64,000 bases of DNA from Notamacropus eugenii (taxonomy: Eukaryota > Chordata > Mammalia > Diprotodontia > Macropodidae). The position numbers were made by a program, and so were the translations under genes. Of the stretch, positions 35,385 through 47,569 are shown piece after piece; the first letter of the stretch is position 1; each line of letters begins with the position of its first letter. The stretch is taken from NCBI RefSeq assembly GCF_028372415.1, contig NC_092875.1, positions 56,284,919-56,348,918 on the forward strand, written 5' to 3'. The notes under the pieces are model-generated. The model had not been told where the DNA came from and searched no databases. It saw only the letters and a program-made list of their open reading frames with translations.

Positions 35385-35905
35385 ATCCTCAAACTGCTAG
35401 TGCCTTCTCAAAATCACCTCCAATTGGATTGCCCATAGACATCTGAAACTCAATATGTCCAAAACAGAACTCAGTATCTTTCCCCCTAAGTCCTCTCCTC
35501 TTTTCAACTTTCCTATCATTTTTAAGGGCATTGACATCTTCCCAGTCACCCAGGGTCACAAGCTCAGTATCATCCTCAACTTCTCATTTATACTCACCCT
35601 ACAGTCCAGTCTACATTTTTACCTTTATACCATATCTGGTAGACAACCTCTTCTCTCCACTCACAAGCCATCAACCTAGTCCAGGCCTGGTACTCTCTCT
35701 TCTCTCCTTTGCTAGTGCCATCCCTCTGAGATGACCTTCCATTTATAATGTATATATCTTGCATTGCCTTATTCTTTGTATTTTGTTTCACCATTAAAAT
35801 GTGAAATCCTTGGGAACAAAATCTCTGATTTTACCTCTAGTCATATACTTAACATTTAGCACTGTGTCTGGCACATAGTAAGCATTCAATAAATCTTTAT
35901 TGACT
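35385..35905 (+). mobile_element. L2 fragment to 3' end
   Basis: 'gaaactcaatatgtccaaaa', 'acttctcatttatactcacc', 'gtgtctggcacatagtaagc' and 'attcaataaatctttattga' give L2 from mid-ORF text to the terminus, with an internal gap. Confidence 0.8.
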
Positions 35906-36065
35906 CATCACGTATTTCATATACAGCTATATATGTACACATATCTCCTCTGTGTTATAAGCTCCTTAAAGGCAGGGTTTGTTTCATTTTTTTGACTTTG
36001 TGCCTCTAGTGCCTAGCACAATTACTGGCATAATAGATATTTAATAAATCTTGTTGACTGATTGA
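35906..36065 (+). mobile_element. Second L2 3' end in tandem
   Basis: 'ttataagctccttaaaggca', 'gtgcctctagtgcctagcac' and 'tttaataaatcttgttgact': another L2 terminus directly following the first. Confidence 0.75.
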
Positions 36066-36195
36066 TTTATTTTATGGGTAAGGAAAACTGAATATCAGGG
36101 ACACTGTGACTTGACCAGGTCATATGGCAAGAAATGGTCTGAGATAGGATTTGAATCCAACACTTACTGAATCCTCTGTTTAAGTCTAGAAGTAT
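36066..36195 (-). repeat. MIR fragment
   Basis: 'taaggaaaactgaatatcag', 'tgacttgaccaggtcatatg' and 'gataggatttgaatccaaca'. Confidence 0.6.
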
Positions 36196-36364
36196 TGGTG
36201 TCAATACTGACTATGCCAATATTAGCCTGACTGTGAGGTGAACTAAGGGTTTTCAATTGGCTACTGACATCTTTTGCTCCTTTGGCTTAGACAGAACATT
36301 CCCCTCAACCCATTTCTAAAATACTGCCCTGAATGAGTCTCCTCTAATTCCAATCTGTGAATGG

Positions 36365-36450
36365 ATAGATGTGTGAAACAGCTTTTCTTAAGCTCTTAGT
36401 ATGTGCAAAGCACTGTGCTAAATGCTGGGGATAAAAATAAAAAAAAAAAA
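36365..36450 (-). mobile_element. L2 3'-end scrap
   Basis: 'cttagtatgtgcaaagcact', 'gtgctaaatgctggggataa' and an A-run. Confidence 0.65.
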
Positions 36451-36539
36451 CATGACAGTCTTTGCACTCACATCTAGAATATTAATAATATTTTAAAATA
36501 TTTTTTTATGATATTTTAGTTTTTATAAGGGAAAACAAC

Positions 36540-37640
36540 ACAGGCAAGTTTCAGTTTTATGACAGCTGAAAAAACTTCCTAGTCCTTAGGGTCCAGTGGC
36601 AAAGAAGATAGGAATATTTCTTCTTTGATGTTGTTTCCATTGATAAGACCACAGTTGTTTCTGATGTTGAGCCATTTGACAGTACCAAGGATTTAGGTGG
36701 GGAGAACTTTCTTTTCTAGGTGTGGAGGAAGTTGGGACTTCAGCATGTTTAGAAGTAGTTGCTAGGTTGCATCTCCCCATCATCCCTGATTGATGGCTGG
36801 AAGAGCCATACTGGAGAGTGATATTACTCCCAGTGCTGTTGGCCTCAGGGTCCTAGAATATCTTTACTGTGATCTGGGGGAAGGTAGTGGTGGTCCTTGT
36901 GTTTGTATTCCCAGGTGGTGATATGGCTTACCTCGGCACTTGCTGCTCTCTCCCTCAGGATGCCTTGTTTCAGCTGGGCTGAATTGCCTATCCTCTCAGT
37001 TGTTCAACAGTTGATAAATATGGTTGGTCCCTTCTTCAGTTACTTCCCTTGAAGATGGCTGTAAGGGTGGTGCTGGAAGGAGAGGCAATAATTTTGGAGG
37101 TGGTGCTACTCTTGGAACTCGTAGGCTTGCCTGCTATCTGGTGCAGTTGGTTAAAAGTTGATTTAGATGGTATTGAGGACAATGGGCTTCCTGTTTCCCA
37201 GGAATTGTTTTTTCAGTGATGATGGTGGGGGCCAAGTTGGAAGCAGACCTGATGGTATTGGAGGCATCATTATTCCTAGGCCTCTTGGGTTCAGGGTCCT
37301 GCGAATTCAGGTCTGAGGGGAAGTGGTGATCAAGGTGTAGGAAGTGGTTTGATTCACCTGGCATGTGACATTTCTTGTCTCTCCCAAAGGGTACCTTGGT
37401 GATTCAGCTAGGTGGTTTGACTGTCTTGCGTGTTGCAGTTGGCCAGCATAGACTCAACAGTGGACTAGTTTTGTTTTTTTTTTTACTATCTCCTGGGATG
37501 AAGAAGAACTTTATTTTCTTGCCTATCCAGGAATTCTCCCTTTCGGATATCAGATTGTCTGCTTTGTACATGTTGAGCTCATTCCTCTTCTGGAAGTCTC
37601 AGGAAGATCATACTTGTGGAAAGTGTCTCTATTACCCAGA
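36540..37640 (-). other. Possible decayed coding-like sequence, unidentified
   Basis: More G/C-rich than its surroundings. Minus-strand frames are rich in Ser, Thr and Pro: MPGESNHFLHLDHHF with PEPKRPRNND (37364-37134), then TSSKSSTTSKIIASPSSTT, then GSNITLQYGSSSHQSG and SNGSTSETTVVLS in shifting frames, broken by stops. The look is that of an old processed pseudogene of a Ser/Thr-rich protein, but I recognise no family. It could equally be an old repeat. Confidence 0.3.
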
Positions 37641-37874
37641 CTAGTCCTCTCTATTCTAGATGGCACGAAGATAGATTAGTAGGGCCCAGGAGAGCTAGAT
37701 CTATTCAACCAGTGACCAGACAATTTACAATATTACATAGGGAATTAGAGGAATGATTATATAACAATGATAATGATTCTCCATCTAATATATACTTTGC
37801 ATGTAATTGCATGTACTTATTGATGCACATGCCAATCACTGGATGTTTAAGATATGTTTCTGTTTGTCAAGTCA

Positions 37875-38404
37875 AGTAAAAAAATATTCAATAAGCACCT
37901 ACTATGTGCTAGACACCAACCTAAATGCTGGGGACACAAAGAAAGTTCAAAAAAAAACAGAACCTGACCTCAAGTAGCACACATTTTAATTGGGAGAACA
38001 TTCAAACAGCTATACACAAACAATATATATAGGATAAAATGGAGATAATCACAGAGGGAAGGCCCCAAAATTAAGGGAGCCTAGGAAAGACTTTTAGCAG
38101 ATTTAGAATGTTAGATGAGATTTGAAAGAAGCCGGAGCATGCAGGAAGCAGAGATGAGGAGGAAAAAAATTCCAATTATGGGAGAAGGGAAGCCAATGAA
38201 AATGCTCAGAGTGGGAAGGTGGAGGATCTTTTGTGAGGAACATCTAGGAGGTCAGTAACCATGGACTTCAGTAGATGTTCTAAAGGAATAAGATGTAAAA
38301 TGACTGGAAAGATAGGAAAACTGTGTTAAGAAGGATTTTAAAAGCCAAAGAGAATTTTAGACTTGATCCTGGAGAGAATATGGAACTACCAGAGTTTATT
38401 GAAG
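37875..38404 (-). mobile_element. L2 fragment, left part
   Basis: 'ataagcacctactatgtgct', 'aaatgctggggacacaaaga', 'agggaaggccccaaaattaa', 'gatcctggagagaatatgga' and 'ccagagtttattgaagggtt' in reverse L2 order. Confidence 0.8.
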
Positions 38405-38815
38405 GGTTAAGACCTGTGCTGTATTTATTTTTTATTTTTCACCAATTGAATGTACCCAATTTTTTTCAATAACATGTAAAGACAATTTTTAACATTCATT
38501 TTTTATAAAATGAATTTTACAAATTTTTTCCCTCCCTCGATAACCTTCCCCCTCCCTAAAAGAGTGAGCAATTTTATATAGGCTATATATTTACAGTCAG
38601 GTAAAGCCTATTTCCATATTAATCATGTTGTGAAAAAAGAAGCAGGTTTAAAAATTAGTTTGCAAAAAGAAAAAGTACATACAAAAAATAAGGTGGAAAT
38701 AATATTTTTGAACATGCATTCAGATTCCATCAGTTATTTCTCTGGATGTGGATAGCATTTTTCATCATTTGTCTTTTGGGATTAAAAACCTATATTTTAT
38801 GAAGAATATTTTGAC
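38405..38815 (-). mobile_element. L1 3' end inserted in L2
   Basis: 'tttttaacattcattttt', 'ctccctaaaagagtgagcaa' and 'aatcatgttgtgaaaaaaga', then 'ctctggatgtggatagcatt': reverse L1 3' UTR. L2 text stops before it and resumes after it. Confidence 0.7.
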
Positions 38816-39110
38816 AGTTGAAGGAGGATTAAATGATTAGGGAGAGCCTCGATGCAGGAAGACCCACCAGAAGGCATGAGGATGTGATTGTCAGAGGAGA
38901 GAAAGAGACATGGAGGAGAAATGTTAGTAAAGTAGAAATGATAGGCATTTCACTTGGCAGCTGATTGTAGAAGGGGGACGGGATCGTGAGAAAGAGGAGC
39001 AGTTCAGTATGAAACTTAGGTTTTGAGCATGGGTGACAAGGAGGATGGTAGAGTGCTTCACAGTAAAAGGGAAGTTTGGAGAAAGGATGGGTTTGGAGGG
39101 GGAAAAATTT
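38816..39110 (-). mobile_element. L2 fragment, right part
   Basis: 'ggagagaaagagacatggag', 'cttaggttttgagcatgggt', 'gtgacaaggaggatggtaga' and 'gaaaggatgggtttggaggg' continue the L2 at 37875. Confidence 0.7.
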
Positions 39111-40140
39111 TGCACTCATTCATATTTATTTGTTTCTGTATTACTATCATGCACATATAGCACTTACATAAACCTGTTGATTGTGTGTATTTCTATTAGT
39201 TATTTGCATATTAATATCTGACTTTGCATATTTTATTATTCTGTAGTTCTGATAGCATTATTTTTTGACTTTTGCTTTGCTGTTATATATATTTGCAAAT
39301 TTTTTTTAGCTATTCGTGTACTGCTTTCCTGAATAAAAGCAATATATTATCCTACATGTAATTTGGTAGTGTAGTCACTGAAGCTATCATTTAAGTAATA
39401 TTTTATACCATGCTATGTCTATTGCATACATTGTTTTTTTATATTTGCTGTGAATGGCACCCTGATTGCCTCAAATACTGGGCTCATAATCCTTGTTCCG
39501 TGAGTACTGATTTTTCTTTTGATGATGTGAAGTATAATTGCATATGTAAAGTAGATGAAAGTTGATTTTGCAAGGGATTGAAGAGTTTTTGATTCTTGGG
39601 AGGAATGTCCCCAGAGTGCTCATTTACTTGCGCCTTGGAGAGACTGGAATCTCATCCCCTTTTCTCCCTAAGGAAAACCAGCAAGAATTGTCTCACATGA
39701 GGCAATGATGTCAGCAAATGTAGAAGGGTGCATTGCAATGGAAAGCTTGTGGCTGTGATGATATGAGGAGATTCCACCTGTCCTCTGCCACAGCCTGAGT
39801 GTCTGTACTATGATTAAAAGTGCTCAGCACAAAAATGAATCCAAACAGCAGACACTGCTTGATTGGAACTAAAGGATGCTAGAGAGAGATTTTGAAGGCA
39901 GCTGTATCCATTATGCAACTGAGAATCGAGTCAAAAATCAATCCCTATTCTGCTCCTGTTTCTCTTCTACTTCTGCCACTCTCACTTGAGAGATTTTTGT
40001 TTTCCCTAATCCTTGTATCTGTTCAGACTTTGTTCATTTTCTAGAGAAAATGGTTTCTTTAAGTTCACTTTGTGCATATATGTTGATGAAAAGTAATTGA
40101 AATATTAGTGTTGGGACACAGGAGAAGAGTGTGAGACAGA
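39111..40140. other. No recognised feature
   Basis: A/T-rich first half, more balanced second half. No open frame of note, repeat or RNA gene recognised. Confidence 0.5.
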
Positions 40141-40269
40141 TATTCTAAATCCCCAGGAAGCTCCCTGGATGAAGGCTTGAAACAAATCAAGGATATTTTT
40201 ATTGAAAATTTATTATTAATCTCTCCCAAAGCAGAGAAGCCCAAGTGAATGTGTACCTAGACACTGAAT

Positions 40270-40540
40270 CATTCACTCTATCAATAAGCATTTATTAAAT
40301 GTCTACTATGTGCCAAGCATTGTGCTAAGTGCTGAGGATGTAAATACAAAAGTGAAAAAGAAAGGCAGACCCTCCTCTCAAGGAGGTTACATTCTCATGA
40401 GGTAAGATATCATACATGCAAAAAGTTAAAAGGCTGAGGCTAGGTAGAGCTAAGCCATGGTCTTCTGGCAGGAAGGAGGTTTGGTCATCAGTAAAAGTTT
40501 TCACTCTTGAGTAAAGCTCCATTTCTGACCAGATTTAAAA
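40270..40540 (-). mobile_element. L2 3' end
   Basis: 'tcaataagcatttattaaat', 'gccaagcattgtgctaagtg' and 'tctcaaggaggttacattct'. Confidence 0.75.
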
Positions 40541-40689
40541 GACCACTAGTCTTCCCCCTTTCCCATAGAGAGGGCATAGAGGGCAGTTCCTGTGGGGAAC
40601 TCCTAAGAAGATATATGAAGGGAGAATTGAAGGAGTGATTCTGCCCCTAAGAAGGTGGGAGACAGAGCTGGAGACATACAGACTGCAAT

Positions 40690-40813
<124 letters not shown>

Positions 40814-41059
40814 ACCTAATTTTATTCGGTAGCCAAACAACTCCCACTCCCAGTAATTGTTAAATTTGGATTCTTGTGAAATTCTGGAGATTTCTGCTAC
40901 TATTTTTCCTATATTGTAGATGCTCTTTATTGTATCTAGGTTGGTGAACTGGTGAACATGGATAGGTAATTTTCTCTCTCCCTCTTTCTTCTCACTTTAA
41001 AGCCCACTTGACTGGATTTGGAAATTTTCAGGAAAATGTATTTCTTACGGTTTCAAAGA

Positions 41060-41200
41060 AATTCAATTGAAGTAACATTTATTATGGCCAATTATGTGGA
41101 AGACACTTTTCTATATGCTGTGAATATAAAGACAAACACAACAAAATGAAATAAAATAGAACAATTTCTCTCCTTAAGAGCTCACATTATGCCAGAGAGA
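41060..41200 (-). mobile_element. L2 3'-end fragment
   Basis: 'gaagtaacatttattatggc', 'tatatgctgtgaatataaag' and 'ctccttaagagctcacatta'. Confidence 0.5.
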
Positions 41201-41204
41201 AAAA

Positions 41205-41595
41205 TCATATAAAGATAGGTTCATACAAAAATATACATAATAAACATATGCATATGTGTAATATATATGTATATTACATATATATTCATGTAAATACACA
41301 GATTGATAGGTGCCTTCTATGAATGGTTAAGACCTCTTTATTCACACATTTTCTATTTTATCCAGAAATTAAAATTCTGTTTTCAGACACCATCTTCTTA
41401 ACTTCCTGCTTCCCTCCAATATCTGCATTTCCCTTTCAAAATTCATGTTTACAATCAGCAGCTGAAATTAAAACATATCTTGTGCTCCTAACATCCTTGG
41501 TTTCTATGTAAGACTTTCTAATTTTTAGCAACTATTTACTAATTCCTTCAAGCAATTAGATTTATGCCAAAGTGAACCTCTAGTACTGTGTAGAA
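41205..41595. other. No recognised feature
   Basis: Includes a short A/T-alternating stretch at 41215-41300. Nothing else recognised. Confidence 0.5.
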
Positions 41596-41599
41596 ATTG

Positions 41600-42150
41600 A
41601 TGGTTGTAAGGTTAATGTTAGGTAAATGGTGGGTGGGGGGAAGAGTTAAAGATCTTCCCCATCCATTAAGAGGCTGCAGACACCTTTTGTTAATTTTTAA
41701 TGAGTCACTGGGTCATGAAGCTTGTGGCCTCCAGCTCTGAAAAGAGTATATATACTCTCAGGTGAGGTTTTGCTTTGGGGCTTATATTTTGGAAGAAGGT
41801 TCATGCACCAGATGAGACTCTGGGCAATCATTTTGAGAAGCCCCCCGGCTTTGAAAACCCAGATTTTAGTGCTTCTCTCTCTGGTATTGATGCATGTGTT
41901 GTCTATGGTCAGACAGTTGGAAACCTCTCTGTTGCTCTTTCTGTTTGTAATTTTTGCTTGTAATTTCTGTTTATATTGCCTCTGAAGTTCAGAGTGCTGA
42001 CTTTTCCCCCGGAACTAAGGGAACTTTACATGTACTTGATTAAGGTAGATTGAATGTTGATCCCTCGAAAGTTGTTTTCCTTTTAGAAAAGCGGATCTAA
42101 GAACCTGTACCGCAGGCCCTCCTGTGTATGCTGAGGTCCCTGCTGATACA
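41600..42150 (+). mobile_element. LTR fossil, copy 1 (endogenous retrovirus-type)
   Basis: Shares with the LTRs at 59311 and 63450 a block 'ttttgttaat', a TATA-like promoter spot, a 'ttttgaaaacccagat' block, 'ggtcagacagttgga' and an end near '...gatаca'-type text at 42150. The 5' part seems to be missing. No viral coding region adjoins. Old, judging by divergence between copies. The family name is not known to me. Confidence 0.7.
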
Positions 42151-42525
42151 ATGGTTTTGACAAGTCTTGGAAAGTTCATTCTCATGTCCTAGATCTATTC
42201 CTTGAGGAGATAGATTTCTACATTGTTATTATGACATAGACAAATCTTGGTACCCTTAACAGGTAATTACTAAGCATGAATGTTGACCCCTTCTTCTCCT
42301 GACTCTTTCTGAATGACTCCTCACCTAACAGTACCTATAGATTCACATCTTGTGGAAGAAACAGGTTCTTCCTCTTCAGAAAATCTAGCTTTCTTTTCTT
42401 TAGGTAGAGACATACTAATTAATGATCTCCAAATATTTGTCTTTATTATTTCTTGACTTTTGGTACTTTCCCCAACCATTCAACATACTGATATGAATCA
42501 CGATTTTTCCTGATTTTTTTTAACC
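42151..42525. other. No recognised feature
   Basis: Nothing recognised between the LTR and the L1 that follows. Confidence 0.5.
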
Positions 42526-42529
42526 AAAA

Positions 42530-44045
42530 AAATTGTTTTATTTTCAGTTTAAAGTACAAAACAAGCATTTTCATAATACAGTACAATTAAAAAAAATGAT
42601 TGCACATGAAACTGAAAATTTGTCATGCAAAACTTACTATTTCCTCCAAATATATAACAAAGGCATCATGTAAATTTCTTTTTTTCCTTTTTTTCTTCCA
42701 TCCCCCCAATCTAGAGATGGCTGCCATTAGAGACAAATATGTATATATATGAAAAATTATTCTATACATACTTCTATTTATCAGTTCTTTCTCTGAATAC
42801 AGATAGCTTCTCTTTTCATATGTCCTTTATTTTTAATTCATGTATTTATAATAGTCAAAATGACTAAGTAACTCAATAGAATTATATTGCTGTTACTGTA
42901 TACAATGTTTTCTTAGTTCTGCTCATTTTTCTCTTCATCATTTCCTTCAAGTCTTTCCATGTTTTTCTAAGGATTGAGCTCATCATTTCTTATAGCACAG
43001 TAGTAATCCATCACAATCACACACCACAACTTTTTCAGCCATTTCTCAATTGGGAGGGATCCTTCCAATTCCCAGTTCTTCATTACCACAAAGAGAGGTG
43101 CTATAAACATCTTACTCACATTCAAAGTTATAATTACTATTTGTGAATTTCCTTCCTTCTTGTTTTCACTGTTTTCTTTCTCAGTCTCTTTTTGTCCTAT
43201 TCCTGTTACCTTATCTTCTCCCTTCATCTTCCTACCCAACTTCACCCACCCCTCAGAGTCCCTCATCATTTACCCCACCCTCTCACATCCCAATCCAGAC
43301 ACCCCTCTAAAAATTCCTCCACCACCCTGTCCCCCAGTCTTCTCATCTATCTACATGTTCAGAAGACTTATGCACCCTTATAGATGAATATGTTGTTTCC
43401 TCTTCAACACAGATGAGGGTAAGGTTCCAACATTACCAGTCCTCCACACCCACCTGTTTCCTTTGTATTAGTTCTTCCTTTCATGCCCCATTTTAATAAT
43501 ATAATCACTCCTATTTACCTTTTCCTACACAACTTTGTTTTTTAGAATCACCACATCATACACAATTCAGTCCTAACCTTTCTTTCAAACCACCTTAGCA
43601 ATGATGTCAGTTTTAAGAATACTGATAACATTTTCATATATTTAATAGTTAAACAGTTTGACCTTCATGAGTGCCTCATAATTAGTCTTTAACGTTTTCC
43701 TTATATTTCTTCTGGATCTTTTATATCGAATTTCCATTGAGTTCTGATATTTTTGTTGGAAATATGTGAAATTTTTCAGTTTGTCAAATGTCCATTTTTT
43801 AAAAATTTGGGATAATATTCAACTTTGTTGGGTAAGTTATTCTTGGATGCAACTCCAGCTTTTTTGCTCTTTGAAATGCAATGTTCTAAGACCTTCAGTT
43901 TTTTAGAGTAGAAACTGCTAGGTTATGTGAAATCCTGACTGCATTTCCATAGGACTGAAATTGCTTTTTTCTTGTTGCTTGCAATATTTTTTCTTTAACC
44001 TGGGAGTTTTGAAACTTGACTCTCTCATTTTTTTCCCCTGGTTCT
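42530..44045 (-). mobile_element. RT-less L1 (half-L1-like) fragment
   Basis: Minus-strand element. The L1 3' end occupies 42530-43105 ('atcatttcttatagcacagt', 'agccatttctcaattgggag', 'aaagagaggtgctataaaca'). It then joins directly, near 43110, to the ORF1-ORF2 spacer ('tcaaagttataattactatt'). ORF1 C-terminal text follows at about 43700-44010 ('ttttttagagtagaaactgc', 'gtgaaatcctgactgcattt', 'aacctgggagttttgaaac'). ORF2 is absent between them. The 5' part is missing beyond 44045. Confidence 0.7.
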
Positions 44046-44079
44046 TTGAGTATTTTTTTTTTTTGAGTGAGGATTACCC

Positions 44080-44845
44080 TCTCATTTTTATTTATTTATT
44101 TAAAATATTTTTTATTGATCTCATTAAATATTTCCCAATTACATGTAATTTTTTTAGTATTCATTTTTAAGAGTTGAGTTTTAAATTCTCTCCCTCACTC
44201 TTGTCTATCCCCCTTGAGAAGGCAAGAAATATATTGATCATACATGTGAAGTCATGCAAAACATAATTCCTTATTAGCCATGGTCCTTTGGGACAACTGT
44301 TTTGATCTGAGAAGCTAAGTCTTTCATAGTTGATCATCTTTAAAATATAGCTGTTATTGTGTATAATGTTCTCCTGATTCTACTCATTTAACTTTCAAGA
44401 GTTCATATGTCTTCCAGTGTGTTTCTGTAAGCATGCTGTTCATCATTTCTCATAGCACAGTAGCTTTCTGCTGTATTAGTGTATTAGTTGCATTAGTATC
44501 CATACAGATGGATGATTCCTACTGTTGGATGTGGACCAATGTGTCAAGCTAATAAATGACCAAAACAAATAAAAATTGAAAAGGATTTTTAAAAAAGCCC
44601 ACAACTTGTTCATCCTTTTCCCATTTGATGAGTATCTCTTCAATTTCCAATTCTTTGCCATCACCAAAAGAGCTGCTATAAATATTTTTGTACAAATGGT
44701 CTTTTTTACTTTCACTTTGATTTCTTTGGGATACAGATCTAGTAATGTCATTGCCTGGCTAAAGGATATACACAGCTGTATAGTCCTTAGTTGCCCCATC
44801 ATTTTTAGGGGAACACTTTGATATCTCCAATACACAAGAAAGTGG
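44080..44845 (-). mobile_element. L1 3' end
   Basis: 'tttcccaattacatgtaatt', 'cccccttgagaaggcaagaa', 'atagcacagtagctttctgc', 'atttccaattctttgccatc' and 'ttgggatacagatctagtaa' in reverse L1 order. About 110 foreign bases (44480-44590) break the 3' UTR text. Confidence 0.8.
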
Positions 44846-45089
44846 AGATTTGAGACCCCTTTCCTTTTCTATTGTGAATCAGACCAGCCTATGCTTTGAG
44901 TATAGATGGAATTTACTTATTTTTGACAAAAAGACAAACACTTCATACTACTCAGGTCTCTTCATAATTCTTTGTGTTCTTCATACTTCCTGAAAAGGAA
45001 GATTTGCAGTCCTTTGTAATTAATGCTAACAGTTCTGGCAGTATCCTTCCACGGAGGTTATATCAGTCTGACATGTCCAGCAATAGTGG

Positions 45090-45135
45090 TCTGGACTACC
45101 TTATGAGGTAGTGAGTTCCTTATCACTGTAAAAGG
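45090..45135 (+). mobile_element. CR1/L3 3'-end scrap
   Basis: 'actaccttatgaggtagtga' matches the sense CR1/L3 3' end. Very short. Confidence 0.4.
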
Positions 45136-45149
45136 GCAAGTAGGATTTA

Positions 45150-45310
45150 GAGCTAGAAGAAAGCTTATGGATCATCTAGTCCAAACTTCTGGTTTTGCAG
45201 GTGAGGAAAATGAAGCTGAGGGGTTAAGCAACTTGCCCACAGTCACTAACTTGGTCATAGTGGAGTTCAGATTTAAACCACAATCTAGCTCAAAGTCTTA
45301 TATGCTTACT
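45150..45310 (-). repeat. MIR-type SINE
   Basis: 'atggatcatctagtccaaac', 'gcaggtgaggaaaatgaagc' and 'caacttgcccacagtcacta' in reverse order. Confidence 0.75.
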
Positions 45311-45454
45311 ATAATTACACAGTTGGGATTTTACACATTGTAAAGAGGACTCTTTCATCTGTAGGAGGCTGACATAGCTAACATATTACACAACTAAGGC
45401 TCTCTGACTTCTTGATTTTTAGGCGAAAGAGAAAGGTCCAAGAGTAATGATAAT

Positions 45455-45800
45455 ATCATCAGTATCAATGCTAACGATAATAGATGGTATTCATATAGCA
45501 CTTTAATAATTTAAAAATATTTCATTTAATCTTTTTAAAACCCCTATTAGGTAGATGTTATTATTTCTATAGTAATATGAGAAATAATGTATTTCAGGTA
45601 CCTTACAACTCTTAAAGTACCATATTGTATGCTAGCTAGTGTTGTTATTAGTATTATTATTTTATAGATGAAGAAACTAAGGCTGTGAATATAAAGTGAC
45701 TTGCTCCAGGTCCCACAGTTTATAAGAGTCTGAAATGGAACCTGAAGCCATGTGTTTCTGATGATAGTCCAGTACTCAGTCCACCAGGCAATACTGCCTA
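45455..45800 (-). repeat. MIR SINE(s)
   Basis: A tail fragment (45455-45570) followed by a fuller copy: 'tattattttatagatgaaga', 'aaagtgacttgctccaggtc', 'ggaacctgaagccatgtgtt' and the antisense head region 'cagtccaccaggcaatactg'. Confidence 0.75.
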
Positions 45801-46204
45801 ATTTGTGCTTCATGTACTCATAAAAAATAGTTTCAACAGCTAATCAAAATAGGCAATTGCACTGTACTCTTGAAGGTTTTGCTAACAAGACACAAGATCT
45901 GATAGGATTTGAGCCACACAAGTGAAGTTTTGATAATATACTCAGGGATAGGCTATTCTCCAAGGAACCATTTAGTTAAAGACCAAAAGATTGGCAACCA
46001 GTTAATGATTTTTTTGGGGTCCAAAGTAATACATGAAGACTATGTACTAAGGAATAGGAAAAAGGGCATTTGAGTTGATGGAAGGATAATGCACAAGAAC
46101 AAAATCCCAACTCTCTCTTTTATGTTTCTTTTTTATTCCTGAAATTTGATAGAATTTTACAACTTTTTGTGTGCTTTTTCACACATCATTTCATTTGCTC
46201 CATA
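45801..46204. other. No recognised feature
   Basis: No gene or repeat recognised. Confidence 0.45.
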
Positions 46205-46562
46205 GACCAGAATTTGTCTTGTGGCAAGATGGCTCCTGTAATGGCCATTACACAAATAAAAAGAGTGAGGCTCAGAGAAAATAAATGACTTACTTGACGT
46301 ACACAAGCCAAGGTCTTCTAACACTAGATTTAATGTTTCTTTAGAAAGAATGCTCTGACAAAGTAGGTTGTGAAAAATTAGAATATAATAAAAAAATCCA
46401 GAAATAAAAGCCATGAAGAACTGCATGAGTGACAGTAAAGAGATCGTACAGTCAGTTAAGTACAATACTGGATAGCCCAGGCTTTCCATTTTGAATCCAA
46501 GGTTTCTGACTGCTATACTTTTAATCCCAGATTAAATGCCACATTCCCAGGGCCAAAGTCAA
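46205..46562 (-). repeat. 3' flank of OR-C with MIR in the same relative place
   Basis: Read on the minus strand from the OR-C stop, this flank contains 'gggaatgtggc' and 'agcagtcagaaacc'. These resemble 'ggaatgtgg' and 'ttgtcagaatc' after OR-B and 'agcagtcataaatt' after OR-A. A MIR follows in the receptor's own sense about 228 bases past the stop. Confidence 0.65.
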
Positions 46563-47501
46563 TCACTGAGAAGAGGCTGTTCTGTTAATGAACCTCCTTA
46601 GGGCTTTCTTCATGTCCTTGTTCCTTAGACAATAGATGAAGGGGTTCAGCATGGGGGTGACCACGGAGTACATCACTGAGGCAACTGAGATCTTCCAGGA
46701 GGAATGGGTAGCTGAGGAACTTAGGTATGCCCCAAGTCCAGTGCCACAGAATAATGAAACAACAAAGAGGTGAGACCCACAAGTAGAAAAGGCTTTATAT
46801 TTTCCCTCAGGAGATGGTATTTTCAATATTGAGGAACAGATTTTACAATAAGAGAAAAGGATCCCTGAGAAGGGGAGAACACCTAGCAGACCAGTTACAA
46901 AATATAATAAGATGGTATTGATGAGGGTATCAGAACAAGAGCGTTTCATAACCTCACCAAGATCACAGAAAAAGTGAGAAATTTCCCTTTCTGTACAGAA
47001 GGACAGCTGCATCACCATTAGAATTTGGAGAATGGAGTTTAAAAGACTAATAGTCCATGCTATCAGAACCAAGAGGCCACACATCCGTGGGCTCATTATG
47101 GTGGCATAGTGCAGAGGGTGACAGATGGCCACAAAGCGGTCATAGGCCATCACAGTGAGGAGTAAATTGTCTGAACAAATAAAAATGATGAAGAAGTACA
47201 TCTGAGCAAAGCACTCAGAATACGAGATGGCCTTATTGTGTGTTAGGAAGTTCACCAGCATCTTGGGGACCAAGGTAGTAACTAGACAGATATCCACCAG
47301 GGACAGATTGGAGAGAAAAAAGTACATGGGAGTATGGAGATGGGAGTCAGAACCAATGGCCAGTATGATGAGAAGGTTCCCAATCACAGTGACCATGTAC
47401 ATGCCCAAGAAGAGCCCAAAGAGAGGAAGGTGCTGCTCTGACTTCTCAGAAAGTCCCAGGAGGAGGAATTGTGACACATGTGTTTGGTTTTCTGGTCCCA
47501 T
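46563..47501 (-). CDS. Olfactory receptor, class II, family 7-like (OR-C)
   Basis: Intact 312-codon odorant receptor on the minus strand, so inverted relative to the other two. Seen: NQT glycosylation site at 5-7, QFLLLG, GN at 41-42, [38 protein letters not shown], extracellular loop 2 cysteines (FCTERE, FFCDL, RSCSDT), [10 protein letters not shown] at 236-245 and [17 protein letters not shown] from 283. The common NPFIYS of TM7 reads NPFIYC, a conservative difference. The start follows a minus-strand splice-acceptor-like site by 13 nt. Downstream (46205-46562) lies the same flank plus MIR found after the other two receptors, in the same relative orientation. That supports inversion of a duplicated unit. 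Ligand and exact orthology are unknown. Confidence 0.96.
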   Translation of the reverse strand: MGPENQTHVSQFLLLGLSEKSEQHLPLFGLFLGMYMVTVIGNLLIILAIGSDSHLHTPMYFFLSNLSLVDICLVTTLVPKMLVNFLTHNKAISYSECFAQMYFFIIFICSDNLLLTVMAYDRFVAICHPLHYATIMSPRMCGLLVLIAWTISLLNSILQILMVMQLSFCTEREISHFFCDLGEVMKRSCSDTLINTILLYFVTGLLGVLPFSGILFSYCKICSSILKIPSPEGKYKAFSTCGSHLFVVSLFCGTGLGAYLSSSATHSSWKISVASVMYSVVTPMLNPFIYCLRNKDMKKALRRFINRTASSQ

Positions 47502-47545
47502 ACATCTGATATATCTTTAAGGAAAAAGATATAGAAAGTTAGCAA
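47502..47545 (-). promoter_or_regulatory. Splice acceptor and 13-nt leader of OR-C
   Basis: On the minus strand a T-rich tract ends in CCTTAAAG with the AG at 47516-47515. It is followed by the 13-nt leader atatatcagatgt and the ATG. The acceptor base before AG is A rather than C, so it is slightly weaker than the other two. Confidence 0.7.
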
Positions 47546-47569
47546 AATGGAAATCATTGCCTCTCATTT

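Noticed and set aside
46157-46489. Hydrophobic 110-codon minus-strand frame next to OR-C, considered as a receptor fragment
   Set aside because: No receptor motif. It overlaps the homologous 3' flank and its MIR.
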